A stretch of 64,000 bases of DNA from Kingdonia uniflora (GCA_014058105.1 JACGCM010000012.1:310001-374000), one strand, 5' to 3'. Counted from the first letter of the stretch, positions 11,463-23,208 are shown. Numbers and translations are program-made. The notes: generated from the letters alone by a model not told the origin.

Positions 11463-12792
11463 TGATAGACTGTCGTTAGTCAAATCAAAATACTACTTAA
11501 TAAATTAATAAAGTAAATGGCAAGTAGGGTGTCAATCTACGGATAGGTACGTTATTCTTGGGTAAACTAAAATCTAAGGGAAATGAGGTTTTGTTTTTTG
11601 GGAAATATACATTAAACAAGGTGCTGAAATTCATATATTAAGGTTAGTTAGACCTTCATATTCAGCCATATATTAGCATATTTGGTTGTAAATATTAGGG
11701 TTTTTTTTTGTCTTCTCCTCGAATCCTCTTTTTGAATCGAATTCAAGGGGTTTAGAGTTCTTTTCTGATCTATCCGTAAGGAGAAAATCAAAGAACTCAA
11801 CCCATCAAGGTCTAAGCTTAAACTCTAGGTATTGACCTAGGGTTTGTCCTTCCTTGTGCGAAGACAAAGACAAATCTTAGATCTAGAGTTCACTAAGTGG
11901 ACTTAAAAATTAATCCTTTATCCAGGAAATTAATTTTTCTCGATGTTAGAATTGTTCTCTTCACTTCCCCAAACTTGTCGGATTTAGAAGAGTTGAAGAG
12001 CAACTCTAAAGAGTGATCTTAGACCTTTAGGTCTGACCTATTACCTGCAAGAAAATCCTAACATACACCTATAGGGTTTCATCCTCCTTAAATCTAGTAT
12101 GAAGGAATTTTCCCAACAACATCTTAATAAACAAAATTAATCGAGAAGTTAATTATCATTAAGCTAAAACTTAGAGTTTTGTGATACAAACTCAGTTATT
12201 AAGCTTTTCAAAACCCTGTAAAATGAAAAGTTGTTTTGGAGAGGAAGAATAAAATATTAAATAGAAAACCTTGATCCTGAAATGTCCTAACTACCCCCTA
12301 GCTCCCTCTGGCAGCATTGCTCACGCGTTTATTGAATATTTCATCTTATTATACTCCCAAGGGATTCATGTTAGAAGATCGCGACTAGCGAAGCTTGATG
12401 GCCGACGATCGTTAATCTATATGCCTTGGCCGGTGGCGATCATCGGCTGGTGGTGGTCGCAATCTCCCATATTTTTAGGTTCTTATTCGCTTGTCTTGTA
12501 GATGCTGAATATAGGTTAAGCATTTTAGTATCTTGTCTCAGCGAGGAATTTATATTTTTGAAATCCCAACTAGCCATTTCTCACAGAACTTGTCCTACTG
12601 AACTGCTAGAACGCTTCAGATTGGTTATGCTATCATTTTAGCTTAGATTTGACACTTTTCTTGTCAACCGTCTCCATTAGAGTAGAGAATCTAAAAGAGA
12701 GGTAATTAGGCAATAATTAAATAAAAAGGGTTTCAGAACGGCCAAAAAACCTGATAAAAGGGCTTAAATTCAACACATAAATGTGCCTATCA
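11463..12792 (-). repeat. Solo LTR (1.33 kb) inserted into Copia-B
   Basis: The block begins TGATAG and ends CTATCA, perfect 6-bp inverted ends with TG...CA. The flanking pentamers are acatc (11458-11462) and gcatc (12793-12797), a target duplication with one change. Similarity to Copia-A resumes on both sides, which shows that it is an insertion. No coding region or PPT adjoins it. It is a direct-repeat relative of 16071-17330 along its entire length. I assign minus orientation from the PPT beside the sister copy. Confidence 0.85.
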
Positions 12793-12797
12793 GCATC

Positions 12798-14090
12798 TTC
12801 GGTTCTCAAATCTGAGATGAGAAATATTATTTTTCTCGTAGGATAGCTTGCGTGGTACCGCTGTTTACCAGACAGTTGTTGCTACTTATCCGATTATCGA
12901 AGAGTGCTCGATGAATAGAAATATCCATTGGCAATCTGTATTTAACAGATTAACTATCATGTAACAGAATTAACTACTATCTAAAGCAATGATTCTATCA
13001 TAATCAAATAGAAAAGAATAAAGATATCTCATAGATGATGATACTGAAATGTATGTCATAAAAATTATTTAAACTACATCAACTTATTTGTTTTGAACAT
13101 AACCAAGAAAAAGTACTAATAAAGTAAATTTACTACTAGCAACAAAGTAAAGAAACTACGACTGTGCTATCAAATGAGATATTACTCATACTATGAGAGT
13201 ACGTTACTAACTACTCATGACTCTGGTTCATCGCTGCGTAAGTATCCTTGAAGAAGTCTGGGACTGCAAATTCTATCATCGTAAAACTAATACCGACAAC
13301 ATGTGGTGAGTCTGAACACGATCATCTTGATTACCTATGGTGCATGATAGTCCCGCACCTAGTGTTACTGCACCACAGTTGGAATATGGTGATCCATGAT
13401 CTGGTTTGTTGGTCTTTATTTTTCAGTGCCAAATTTCTTGAATCCTTAATTCTTTTGAGGGCTCAAAGATGTATGGCTCCTACCCTTTCCATGACCAGCA
13501 TATCTAATCTCGTGCGCCCCCATGCGCTGGTACCTACTTAGGTGGGTATAATTCGTTATTCTTGCTCAACAATGAGCAGTGCCTGGATAAGATTCGCTTG
13601 CGTCTTGAATTCCATCTTCATATACTATTTTTGAAGAGCAGTATTAAATATGTAGAACATAGATAGAGTTTTTTGAATCATCTTTATTTGGAAGACTTTG
13701 TCATCACTTAGTAAAAGTGTTGAGGTGACTTTCTGGACTGTCGAGTTGTACTTTGTCATAGTCATGAAATCACGAAACCAAAGATTGTTCTAGTGGGTCA
13801 GCACTTTTGGTAACCTAAGTATCTCTTACAGTCCAAAGTGTTGCCGAAGCTTTCCCATAAGTCTAGGAGATCCGCTTTATGGAGATATTCCATCTTCAGC
13901 TTCGGTTCATGATGATGGCGAATAACTAATATGGCCATAACCTTATAAGCATTAGAAGTGATGTTGTTGGAATCATCTGGGAGACACCCATTGATTGCAA
14001 TTAGATCTCAAGATCTGTGCACAAGGAAAGATAGTTGGCTTCTGCGAGTAGCAATGGAGGGTAATCAACACTCTCGAGTTTTGCAACCAT
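12798..14090 (-). pseudogene. Copia gag pseudogene (Copia-B)
   Basis: Gag starts at 14090 with 'MVAKLESVDYPPLLLAEANY', matching the Gag start of Copia-A, and soon meets a stop ('TDLEI*LQSMGV'). The zinc-knuckle region near 13330-13380 retains only part of the pattern ('YSNCGAV...LSC'), so the histidine of the knuckle is lost. Many frameshifts are present. The plus-strand open frame at 13248-13541 is a shadow of this gene. Confidence 0.75.
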
Positions 14091-14725
14091 CTGTAATGCA
14101 ACTTGTAAATCTTTAGTCAGTAGTAGTTCAAAGATAAATATAGGAAAATCAAAGTAATATAGAAGAATGGGGAAACTTAATGACTCTGAATCATGTTAAT
14201 AAGTGAACCTAGTTCATTTTCTAATAATCATGATATTCTGTTAAATGCCTTATTTACCATGTAAATTAGGGATCTTAACATAAAAGTGTGCCTTAATAGG
14301 GTTAGCCAAGGCAGTTGATTCAAAATCACTTGATGTCCTTATTTAACTAAATAGGGTGTATTAAGCCCCATAGTTCTATAAGGTATGTATATTCTGGCCA
14401 AATGACTCATTTACTAAGAATATGCGGGGATATTTGATGTTTAGCGGGTTAGTGGTTTTATCCCTGAATTTTGTTGAGTTCCCAAGGTAGGTAGCCTATC
14501 TTAAAACTAGTAATCTAGGAGTATATAAGGTTGCTATAATGGCCTATGTACTACTAGATGTTATTAGGTAACATCTAATTGCACATAGATAAGAAAAACT
14601 AGTTCTCTAGAAGCCAAGTTTTTAGGACCAAGATTAAGTCAAATTGCACATGAATTAGTCATTGTTAAGTGTTATTTCTGACCTAAGGTCAGAATAACCA
14701 GTATTATAGGGGCATGCAGGGTTTT
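14091..14725 (-). other. Leader of Copia-B
   Basis: Non-coding. It aligns by eye with 5252-5990 of Copia-A, including the 'gttctataaggtatgtatattctggcc' type block split over 14369-14400. Similarity ends near 14725 without a PBS or LTR. Confidence 0.6.
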
Positions 14726-16070
14726 ATTATTAATGCACTGAAATTTTTGCTTCAATAAATTCTCGATGCTGTTGCAGTACGTCGATAAGCCGAATCGAAC
14801 CATGTTGGAGATCGATGTCAGTTCTAATTCTGTTTGTGAACATGGGTTTTTGGTTATTTGCTGGAGCTAATTGGAGATTATTTTAAGAGGAGATGAAGAT
14901 TCTAGTAGAGAAACTATGACCTCGAGATTGTGTACCCTCTACTTGAGTTTTCTTATTTGGATATGCCTGTGGGGTTGCCTTCCCAGGCTCTCTTTGAGAA
15001 CCCTTCTAAGGAGTCACTACTCGCAACTATACTGATTCGGGACCCTCCTTGTTCAGGATATAGTCTAAACTTTTCTTTTTAGACAAAGGCCTCCCCATCA
15101 GTAGTTGGTCTAGGGAGTAAGGGACAACTGTCCTAAGCCTATTAGGCTCTCGAACCATGTTATACCCTAGTGGGTGTTGCTAGAGTCCTGCCGCTTTAAG
15201 GCTTTGGACCCTACTTAAAATCTACCTGGGTCCTCAGATATGATCCTAGTAAGGACTCACAGGGAATAGGGATTAATCTCAATTAAGAGCATTAATTCTC
15301 CTAGTTTTTCCCTCAGACTTCTACGGATGAGGATTTTCTAGGTCTTCAGGGTTACCCTTTCATAGAAAGGCGTACTCGTATGCCTTTAGGTCTTAAGGAA
15401 GAATACTAAGAATAGGGGTTATATTAAATTAAGAGTACTAACCCTCCTAGACTCTCCCTCAAATTGTTGAGGGGGAGACCCGAAGGTGATCCAATAACTA
15501 GACTCAGCTAATGACTACTCAAGTAGGTTATCTTCTTATGTAGTCGCAGCTAAGAAGTTTAGTATGCCATACCTGGGTTTGTACCCAAGAAAGTCTAAAC
15601 TAAACACTTAACTCTTAAACAAATAGCTTTCTCTTAAATTTATTCATCTAAGAGATGAAGATTGCAATTGAGGGAAGGCCTTTTATAGCTGAAGAAACAA
15701 ATGCCCTTTTAATACATAAGCAATACGGGACTAGTCAAAACTGAGTTTTTATACTTTTTCTTCAACATTTGACCTATAAAGGATACAAAAGTAATTATGT
15801 TAAAACTTGAAGACCAAGTAACACTCTTGACCCCTGAACGCCGGTCTTCCAAGGCTTCTTGGGTCACGACCACAAGTCTATTGTGACCTCTGGGTCTCCA
15901 CTTTGGCCATGCTTTATTAGGGTTTCTTTTAGATGTAGAAATTGGATCAAATCTAGCTTCATTATGATAGAATGTGCAGAATATATTTTGGTTACTCATT
16001 TGAGACTGAGGAATTGTCGGAACTGCTGGAACATTTCTTTGACACTTGGTGCAGCTTGAGGCTGGATTTA
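14726..16070. other. Non-coding stretch with an imperfect repeat
   Basis: No gene recognised. Two related segments start near 15265 and 15411; both contain 'aattaagag.a.taa..ctcctag' and 'ctccctca'-like words, so a block of about 146 bp was probably duplicated. The stretch could be the remains of an LTR element, but no ends can be set. Confidence 0.4.
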
Positions 16071-17330
16071 TGATAGAATGTCGTTCGTCTAATCGAAATC
16101 CTACTTATCTAATTAACATAATAAAGGGCAAGTATGGTGTCAATTCACGGAGAGGTACGTTATTCTAGGGTAAACTAAAATCTAGGGGAAATGAGATTTT
16201 GTTTTGCCGAAAATATTCGTTAAACTATATCAAAATTTGATTATTAAAGATAACTAGACATTTGGATTTGGCCATATATTAACATATTATGTTTTAATTA
16301 TTTGGTTTTTGGTATTCTCCTCAAATTTTCTCTTTTGAATCGAATTTGAGGGGTTTGGAGTTCCTTTATGATCTCTCTGTGGAGAATAAATCAAAGAGCT
16401 CAACCCGTCAAGGTCTAAGTCCAAACTCTAGGTTACTGACCTTGGGCTTATTCTTCCTTTTGCGTAAACAAAAACAATTCTTGTGTCTAGAGGTTACTAA
16501 GTGGTATAAGAAATAAATGCCTTATTTATAACATCAATTTTTTACCAGGTTAGAATTGCTTTATTCTCCCCCCAACTTGCCGAACTCAGGAGAGTTAAAC
16601 CTCCCCCCTAAAGAGTGATCAAAGTCCTCTGAGTCTGACTTATTCCCTGCAAGAAAATCTTAACATACACATATAGAGTGTCCTCTTCAGATTTAGTCTA
16701 AGGGGATTAGCCCTGCATGATCTTAACCAAAAATAGAAAGATATAGATTGACTAAACGAGTCATTAAATTAATATGTAAGTTAAGAGTGATTCAAACTTA
16801 GTTCTTAGCCTCCAAAATAACCCTAAAATAAAAAGTAGATTTGGAGAAGAAACAAAGCATTAAATAACAAAACCCTGATTCTAAAATGTCTTAACTATGC
16901 CCTAGTCTTCTCCAGCAATGAAGTTTAAGCATTCGATGAAGATTTCTTTTTAATAGACCACCTCGAGATACATGTATGAAAATTGTGACAATCGATGCCA
17001 GGCGGCCGGCGATCGCCGGTGGCAATCGCCAGTGGATAATGACCAAAATCTTTCATTTTTTGAAGTTTTATATCATCTACATGGTAGGTTTTCAGAGATC
17101 CTAACTAGCCCAATTCTGATTGAAAATGATCTGCTGATCTGTTAGAGAATCTCAATGTGGTTATGTTGTCATTTTAGCTTTGTTTTAGCCATTTTCTTGC
17201 CAAATGGACTCCAGTATAGTATAAAACCTAAAAATGAGGTAACTGGGTAATAATTAGACATAAGGGGTTTTAGGACAGCCAAAAATACCTGTAAAAGAGG
17301 TTTAAATTCTGCACAAAAATGTGCTTACCA
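16071..17330 (-). repeat. LTR, sister of the solo LTR at 11463
   Basis: It begins TGATAG and ends TTACCA and matches 11463-12792 from end to end, with many substitutions. Because a G-rich purine tract (minus strand) directly abuts 17331, this is the 3' LTR of a minus-strand element whose body lies to the right. No second LTR or coding region of that element was recognised. Confidence 0.75.
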
Positions 17331-17348
17331 AATACCCCCCAAACTTGT
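17331..17348 (-). other. Polypurine tract next to the 16071-17330 LTR
   Basis: The minus strand reads AAGTTTGGGGGGTATT directly before the LTR start TGGTAAGC. A similar 'aagtttggggta' tract occurs near 62210. Confidence 0.6.
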
Positions 17349-18799
17349 CTTTTTGCTCTTCCCAAGTAAAATAAAATAAACTAGGAAATTTAAGCCACTT
17401 TTACACGTCTCGCGATTGCATTTAGTGTATGTAATAAGCCGTTAAATCCACAGGTGTCCCTGGTAGACGAGTTTTGTCTCGTGAGGGTTTTCAATATTTT
17501 TACCCATATAAATGTACAACTCAGTATTTCCAGTGTTTGAAACTAAATATTTTATTGTCTCAGCAACTCTTGTTAACCCTAGATATATCATAGATTGTTC
17601 CCTTAAAAGAGCTTAGTTTATTTATTAACTTAAAAAGGTTTACCAAAATAATTAGGCAAAACTAAGGGGAAACAAACTATACTACAATGACTACCAATAA
17701 TACTCCCCTAAAAAGGGTTATATTTTTAAGTGTGTGTTATTACAATTCCTGTACCACTTATTAGAAGATTATTATTCAACCATTTAACTTCCTCCTTATA
17801 TAGTTGTTAACTGGAAAGTATTTTACTTTCTCCATTCACTTGCCTGTTTTTATTAGTTGGATTAGAAACACGTATACTTTTGCTATCACTTTTTATAATG
17901 ATTCCCCCGTATCTAATTGGTTGATAGTCCATACTAGCTGGTTCTGGATCCCAGGATTTGGAGTCGCTTCATAACCTAGACTTCAAGTTCATATCATTAT
18001 TTATTTAACTTCATACTTTGATAGTTTTTCTTATTTGATTACTCTTTTTTATATTTTTTTTTCTTTTTGTTTCATACTGTGTCATTTGCTAATAAACTAT
18101 TTCAGATAGTGAGTTCGTTATTCTCTCTGGATTGATTAAGTATTGTTTAATAACTTATTTGGATAAATATCGTTGTTGGTGTGAAGTGCAGTTTTTTTCA
18201 AGAAATCATTAACTGTTCTTTTATAATATTATTAATATCCATTATAATATTTTAAGTTTTTTTTTTTGTTTTGTTTTGTTTCAATTTTGGTGTATTATTC
18301 TATAATTCTGTTAAACAGTCAAAACTATAAGTGTTTATTTTATTCTCCTAACTACTTAATCTGGATGATTATTTAAAGTTACTTGCAATCATAGACTAAT
18401 TAACTAACTTTACTTTACTAGTTATATTGAGTGCACGAATTTTCTATAAAAAATTGAAACTAATTTTCTACCCCAAACTTACTTTAAACATTATCATCAA
18501 TGTGAAACATATATATGATTTGTAAAGAAAAAATGAACGGGTGAGAGTGAACATTAAGATGCCATGAACAAGAAGCTGAACTAAAATTCTGTACTAATTG
18601 AAAAATATAAATATATAATTTTTCTCAATCAATGGGTTCCTCTATCAAATTTTTCTCTTATTTGCTATAATCTGAAAATTAACCTTAGATGAAATGCTGA
18701 TTTTCCTCCGCAGATCTGATTAAGTGTCTAGATCGATTTGAGTTTCTCCTAGGATATGTTGATTCCCAATTTGCTTCTCAGATCTGCTTCGCATAAATG

Positions 18800-18802
<3 letters not shown>
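17349..18802. other. AT-rich stretch, no gene seen
   Basis: By position it should be the internal 3' part of the element owning the LTR at 16071-17330, but I recognise no coding block. The last few hundred bases (about 18660-18800) are richer in mixed sequence and could be the upstream region of the PPR gene fragment. Confidence 0.4.

Positions 18803-18834
<32 letters not shown>
18803..18834. repeat. (CT)16 microsatellite
   Basis: Uninterrupted run of 16 CT units. Such runs are common in plant 5' untranslated regions, and a PPR gene fragment follows about 290 bp downstream. Confidence 0.95.
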
Positions 18835-18837
<3 letters not shown>

Positions 18838-19124
18838 ACACATAACTTCATTAACTGCTAGTAATTATAGGAGAGGGTATTTAATAACTGAGAATGATTT
18901 CAATTTGGGTTTTGAAGTAGAACAATCATTACAAGTAGTTTAGTTGTAATTTTAGTGTTATTGAAGAGATACTGGAGAGGGGTTTATCTCCATTTCCTGT
19001 TTCCTACTCAACAATCTTGTTTTATTTCGAAGAATGGAAGATGGGAATGGACTTTTAAGTTCTTTCTTTAGTTAAGAGGAAAAAATCAGAATGGGCAGAG
19101 ATGGAACGATGCACTAGATGAAGA

Positions 19125-19487
19125 TTGGGTTTGTCGAGTTTGCAACCAGGAAGTCGAGAGTGGAATGCTGTTCTCGTTGCTTATTCAAAAGCATCAGAAA
19201 TTTCTGCTGCTGTGCAGGTATTTTAAAGAATGGTGGTACAAGGTGAGAAACCCAGTGTTCTGTCTTACGGAGCATTGCTTATTGCTCTTGAGAATGGTAA
19301 ACTCTTCGTTGAGGAACATATGATCAAAGTGGGTGTGTTGCCAAACTTGTATGCTCATACAACTATTGCTTTAGTTTATAACAGACAAGGTAATTCAGAG
19401 ATGGTAGATTTTGTTGCTCAAGAGATGGTTAAGGCCGAAATCGAACTTATAGTCGTTACTGTGGATGTTATTACTGATGTTGCTTAA
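19125..19487 (+). pseudogene. PPR protein fragment, LPE1 (At3g46610)-like
   Basis: The reading frame gives 'SLQPGSREWNAVLVAYSKAS', then 'AAVQVF*RM', 'GEKPSVLSYGALLIALENGK', 'HMIKVGVLPNLYAHTTIALV' and 'MVDFVAQEMVKAEIEL'. These are 35-residue pentatricopeptide units with the G-x-x-P-N/S-x-x-S/T-Y-x-x-L/A signature, and their order resembles the C-terminal part of LPE1-type plastid PPR proteins, which bind organelle RNA. The frame has an in-frame TAA (FKRM has become F*RM) and an internal deletion of about eight codons after 'ENGK'. It ends where the next fragment begins. The PPR family call is firm; the LPE1 identity is from memory. Confidence 0.7.
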
Positions 19488-19496
19488 CAGAATTCA

Positions 19497-19961
19497 GCTT
19501 CAGTTTTAGATTCTTTGAATGTGTCTAATGATGCTGTAGCTAATAAATATTGAAGAAGTCTTATTAAAGGTTACTAATTTTGTAGATGCTTCGCTTGATA
19601 TGGGAGACCATATTGTGACAAACATCTTTGATTCAGTTTTTTCATCGCTAACATTCACTTCTAAAAGCATCTCAGTACGTGTTGTCAACCGTTGACCGCA
19701 CAAGAGAAGTAGCTAATAAGGGATTGACAGACTTCTCAAGTGACTTGAATGAAGCTACGAGAAACATTAGCACTGTTAGTATTGATGCTTTAAGATGGGC
19801 TATTGTCAGTGGAAGATTATTTAGCAAGTGGTACAAGCTTTATTGTTTACTATTATGGGTATGTAAAGGATTATTCTCCTCCAGAGGCTAGAGATGTGCT
19901 AAACTTAACTGAAGACAGTACCACGAAGTTCCTATGGCCTGTTGGATCTGCTATTAAGTAG
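19497..19961 (+). pseudogene. Fragment resembling a plastid rhodanese-like protein (At3g59780 type), tentative
   Basis: Three successive frames read as one protein: 'LDSLNVSNDAVANKY', 'VTNFVDASLDMGDHIVTNIF', 'VDRTREVANKGLTDFSSDLN', 'EATRNISTVSIDALRWAIVS', and 'YSPPEARDVLNLTEDSTTKF'. This Ser/Thr-rich helical stretch followed by a 'PPEARD.LNL.E' segment resembles the part before the membrane anchor in plastid rhodanese-like proteins. At least two frameshifts and a TAG (19959-19961) break it. It abuts the PPR fragment with no spacer of note, which suggests that both were brought together secondarily. The coding origin is likely; the family assignment is weak. Confidence 0.35.
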
Positions 19962-20105
19962 GTATATTAAACAAAACATGTTATCGGGTGGTTATACCTT
20001 TTTTTAGTTAGTTTCCAATTTTATTTCCTCATTTGTTTCTCTTTACAGCATCTTTGATCACGACACCACATAACACTTTACCTTTTAGGATGACAGTTCT
20101 TTCCA

Positions 20106-20114
20106 CCAATGAAC
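20106..20114. repeat. 9-bp target duplication, left side of the Mutator-like element
   Basis: CCAATGAAC, repeated exactly at 52055-52063, directly outside the terminal inverted repeats. Nine bases is the hallmark length for Mutator-like transposons. Confidence 0.75.
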
Positions 20115-20387
20115 GGAATTTTTTTTGATCTCTCTAAAGAGATCAAAAATTGATCTCTTCTAATCAAAACTTGCCATGTGGCATGAGAGAAAAATATTGA
20201 AAACTAACTTAACTCCACAAGTTAACACAGTTTGGGATCTTTTTTAACTCCTCTTTTATTATTAATTAATTAATTAAAATGTTAGGTTTGTTATACTAGT
20301 CTTAAGTGTTGGATGTTATTATGAGACTAACAACCAAAGATGTGTTCAAGGAACTCATTTTTAAAGCATCACCCATACAGGTCTTTG
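20115..20387 (+). repeat. Left terminal inverted repeat of the Mutator-like element
   Basis: Reverse-complement match to 51782-52054 over its length, with few differences. It contains the palindrome GATCTCTCTAAAGAGATC near the outer end and a repeated 'attaattaatt' stretch. Confidence 0.85.
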
Positions 20388-22800
20388 ATAAAGGGTAAAT
20401 AGGATGTCCTGTATATCAACACCACAAGTGTATAGCAACACCATTGCCTTTACTGCAATGGCTATACACTAAAAATTTATTCTTGAGATATTAAATCCAT
20501 GGCTAACATCCTTCTTTTGTTTCTGTTTTTATTTTTTTCATTGAGGCTTTCCATCTTGAACTTGTAAGCGTCATCCAGGTTTTCTGCTTTTAGGATGGAT
20601 CCTGTTTTACTAATATCATATTTTCTGTACTTTTCGATAAGTTAACAGTTGATCAGAGTTTTGATATGCGCCTTAAGATACGAAGTCAGTGTATACTCTT
20701 TACAACATACATCAAAGTCTACTGTTCGATGTAGACTTCTTTGGAAAAGCTTGATTACACTGAAAGCGACTAAGATGCAGATTTGGGTTTGCACCATACT
20801 GGACTGAGCATCACACACTAGATTGATCCTCTTCAAACAAGTTTTTGCTGAACAAAAGCATAAGAAAATAGATCATGTAATGGTAAACCTGCAACAAGAT
20901 AGAAATGACTAAATGTAATTATCATTTTACTATAATAATAATAACATTTTCTGATTTATCATCTCTGGTGTTATGAGTCTGTCCATCTTAGGTTCCCGTT
21001 GCTCTATACCTTTTGATGCTTCTCCTTATAATGAGGCAACACAGAGCGTGGAGAAGGATCTTGCTTTCTAATATTTCTAGCTCCACTAGATCAGGTACAT
21101 TGAAGGATTTATTATGAAAATTGTAAGCACAATTTTTAGTTTGGTATGCTTTCCTAGTAGAGGGGGTAGTGTACTTCACTTCTAAATGCTTGAAGATATA
21201 TCATATAGAGCTTTGTTAATTAGATCATCTCTAGCAACATATCACAGGGAACCTTTCTTCTCCTCCAAGTTGATTGTGAGTTGTAGCCTCTCAGTAAATG
21301 CGAAATTTCGCTTGTTAGTCTCATAATAACATCCAACACCTAAGACTAGTATAGCAAACCTGGAAACATTTCAAAGAAGTAGTGTTGATGGCGAGGTCTT
21401 GGTACTTCATGTTATAAGGATATGAACATAAGCCACCAAGCTCCACCACAAAGACCGTTGTAGCACATGCACACTGGAAACTTTCAAAAGTATCAGCAAG
21501 TTCTGATTAACAAAGACAATGTAGATAAATAGGTTGGGCAGCAGCATGATAAGCAGTTGATGGACATAAAATGTGCAGGAATGTCCTAATAACTAAGCAC
21601 TTTTAAGTCTTAGAATCATATTGGTGCTAAAGAATATCATCCAGATTCTGCACATACATGTTCTCACAAATGCTATTTTCACACTCAAGACACTAAGATG
21701 ATAACGTTCTTTCAGGAATGGGGAGTTCAATGTCCAATACAACAACTTCAACAATCAATATGATCCAAGCAGAACTCAACAGGAGAAGGTCCAACACATT
21801 CATAGGGAGGCCAATATTTGTCAACTTACTCGATAACCTTTGGCCATGGGCAGATTGCCTTGGAAGAAGTTTTATTGATAAGTACATGGATGAAAGGTTA
21901 ACGAGGAAGGTGATTTTATAGAATATTGTAGTTATCCAGAAGAAGAAAAAAAATTTAATGTTGGAGAACACTGATGTTGGGAAATGAAAGATACCTTCGA
22001 TCCTCATCCAGATGATAACTCCAAACCAATATCAGAATATACTTATTTATTTCTTGCCATTTTAATTATGAATTTTTTTAGCTTTGGAAATCGGATATGC
22101 ATGTGTTTCTTATTATCATTTTCGAACTATAGGTCTCAACAGAGTGAATTCCTGAACAGTATCTAGTTTACCGTTGACCCTCATCCAACTTTTGGGAGAG
22201 AACCGCCTCTTTATATCCCTTATAATCATTTCTTATATGCAATAATAAACCATCACTAGAGATTTTTTCCCCCTGAACAATGTAATGTTCTCAATTCCTT
22301 CCGTGCATATGCTGTGAAAATTAAAGGCGTAGCAACTAGAACCTTACTTGGGAACATCCATTCGTAGTCCTGAGGGGTAATTTCTTGGAAAGAATGTCCT
22401 CCAACACGGAGAAATAACCTGGTTGGTTTTCAATTCCTTTCACTATTTTCAGTATACCATCAGAGATGTTCTTTCAGAGTCCCAAGTATGCACTTCGGTT
22501 TATCTTTTTTTGTTGAGAAGTCTAATTTACGAGATAATCGCTGCTAAAACGCAGAAAAGTTCCAGCGAGACGTCTATATTCTGACATGAAAACGAAAATA
22601 AAGTTTCCAGGCGAGCATAGTCATAGTTACTACCAATACAACTCCAATATCAGATATCACTGGGACAAAAATCAGAAATCTTGGCCAATACTACCAATAC
22701 AACTCCAATAGTCATAGTTACTATGTTATTCCTGACTGTTTACAACAGCCTAACCATTAACAACATTTTTTGTGATTGCCCTAATAGGCGTTTTAAAAAA
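20388..22800. other. Interior of the Mutator-like element, no gene recognised
   Basis: Short open frames exist (for example 21718-21921 plus, 20642-20836 minus), but none resembles a protein family I can name. A partial third copy of the terminal repeat lies at 21308-21359. Confidence 0.4.
21308..21359 (-). repeat. Internal partial copy of the Mutator-like terminal repeat
   Basis: About 52 bp, 'cttgttagtctcataataac' through 'ctagtatagcaaac', matching 51834-51885 in the same orientation and inverted relative to 20284-20334. It lacks the outer end of the repeat. Confidence 0.8.
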
Positions 22801-22869
22801 ACCGCGTAAATTATATTTTGGCGCTGAAGTTCGAGAACTGTGCATTGTCTATCAATTCTAAACATCTCT

Positions 22870-23208
22870 CTCTTCACTCTGCTACATGTCTTCTCTCAAC
22901 CTTACCATAGTACTCTCCTTCCCCAATTTCTCCAAACCATGTCAAAGCCCTGATCGATCACTTCCTCTGCATCTTCAAAAGCCTTATCAGGTCTCTCTCT
23001 CTCCCACTCTCAGTTGTGGTATTGTTTGCGTATAATCAAGCAAATTCTAATTTGATTTTCGTTCAAGTTTGGTTTGGGTTGAAATTGCTTTAATTTTTTT
23101 GTTTTTTCTCATGCTTAAGTTTAGAATTATTGTGTTTGAGTGCAGAAAGCTCGCATTCAGATATGGCTATTTGAGCAAAAGGATTTCAGGATCGAAGGAC
23201 GTATTATT
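22870..23208 (+). pseudogene. Fragment of the snRNP core protein SmE gene
   Basis: A 63-bp exon at 23146-23208 encodes 'KARIQIWLFEQKDFRIEGRI' plus I. It is bounded by ...TTTGAGTGCAG and GTGAGTTT splice sites. It is the Sm1 region of SmE, a component of the heptameric Sm ring of spliceosomal snRNPs, with one likely substitution (usual 'EQKDLRIEGRII'). Upstream, 22930-22982 may be a damaged first exon, since one frame reads 'IDHFLCIFKS' where SmE has 'INLIFRFLQS'; this is speculative. The next exon ('GFDEYMNLV') is not clearly present. The protein is about 88 residues in plants; only about a quarter is here. Confidence 0.65.

Larger units (their letters stand above)
7960..14725 (-). mobile_element. 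Second, truncated copia element of the same family (Copia-B)
   Basis: The minus-strand order RNase H, reverse transcriptase, integrase, gag and leader matches Copia-A domain by domain. For example 'actccccctgacgtc' occurs at 8051 and at 630, and the leader block around 14341-14480 matches 5511-5650. No LTR, PBS or PPT is recognisable at either end: similarity to Copia-A starts near 7960 and stops near 14725. A solo LTR (11463-12792) splits the region between integrase and gag. The two elements differ strongly, so this is not a recent tandem duplication. Confidence 0.85.

Noticed and set aside
13248..13541. Plus-strand open frame of 97 codons
   Set aside because: It lies opposite the copia gag of Copia-B, whose minus-strand protein matches Gag; the plus frame is a shadow.
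136..14725. Two copia elements as a tandem segmental duplication
   Set aside because: They differ strongly, only one has LTRs and its own target duplication, and the sequence between them (7295-7959) does not match.
21718..22166. Frames containing 'DPHPDDNSKP' and 'FGNRICMC' that recall a cytochrome P450 heme loop
   Set aside because: The order and spacing do not fit a P450, the heme-loop consensus FxxGxRxCxG is not met, and no other P450 block is nearby.
22900..23030. ORF starting 'MSSLNLTIVLSFPNFSKPCQ' as a plastid transit peptide exon
   Set aside because: It overlaps a region that could be the damaged SmE first exon and has no following exon of a plastid protein; evidence is too weak for either reading.
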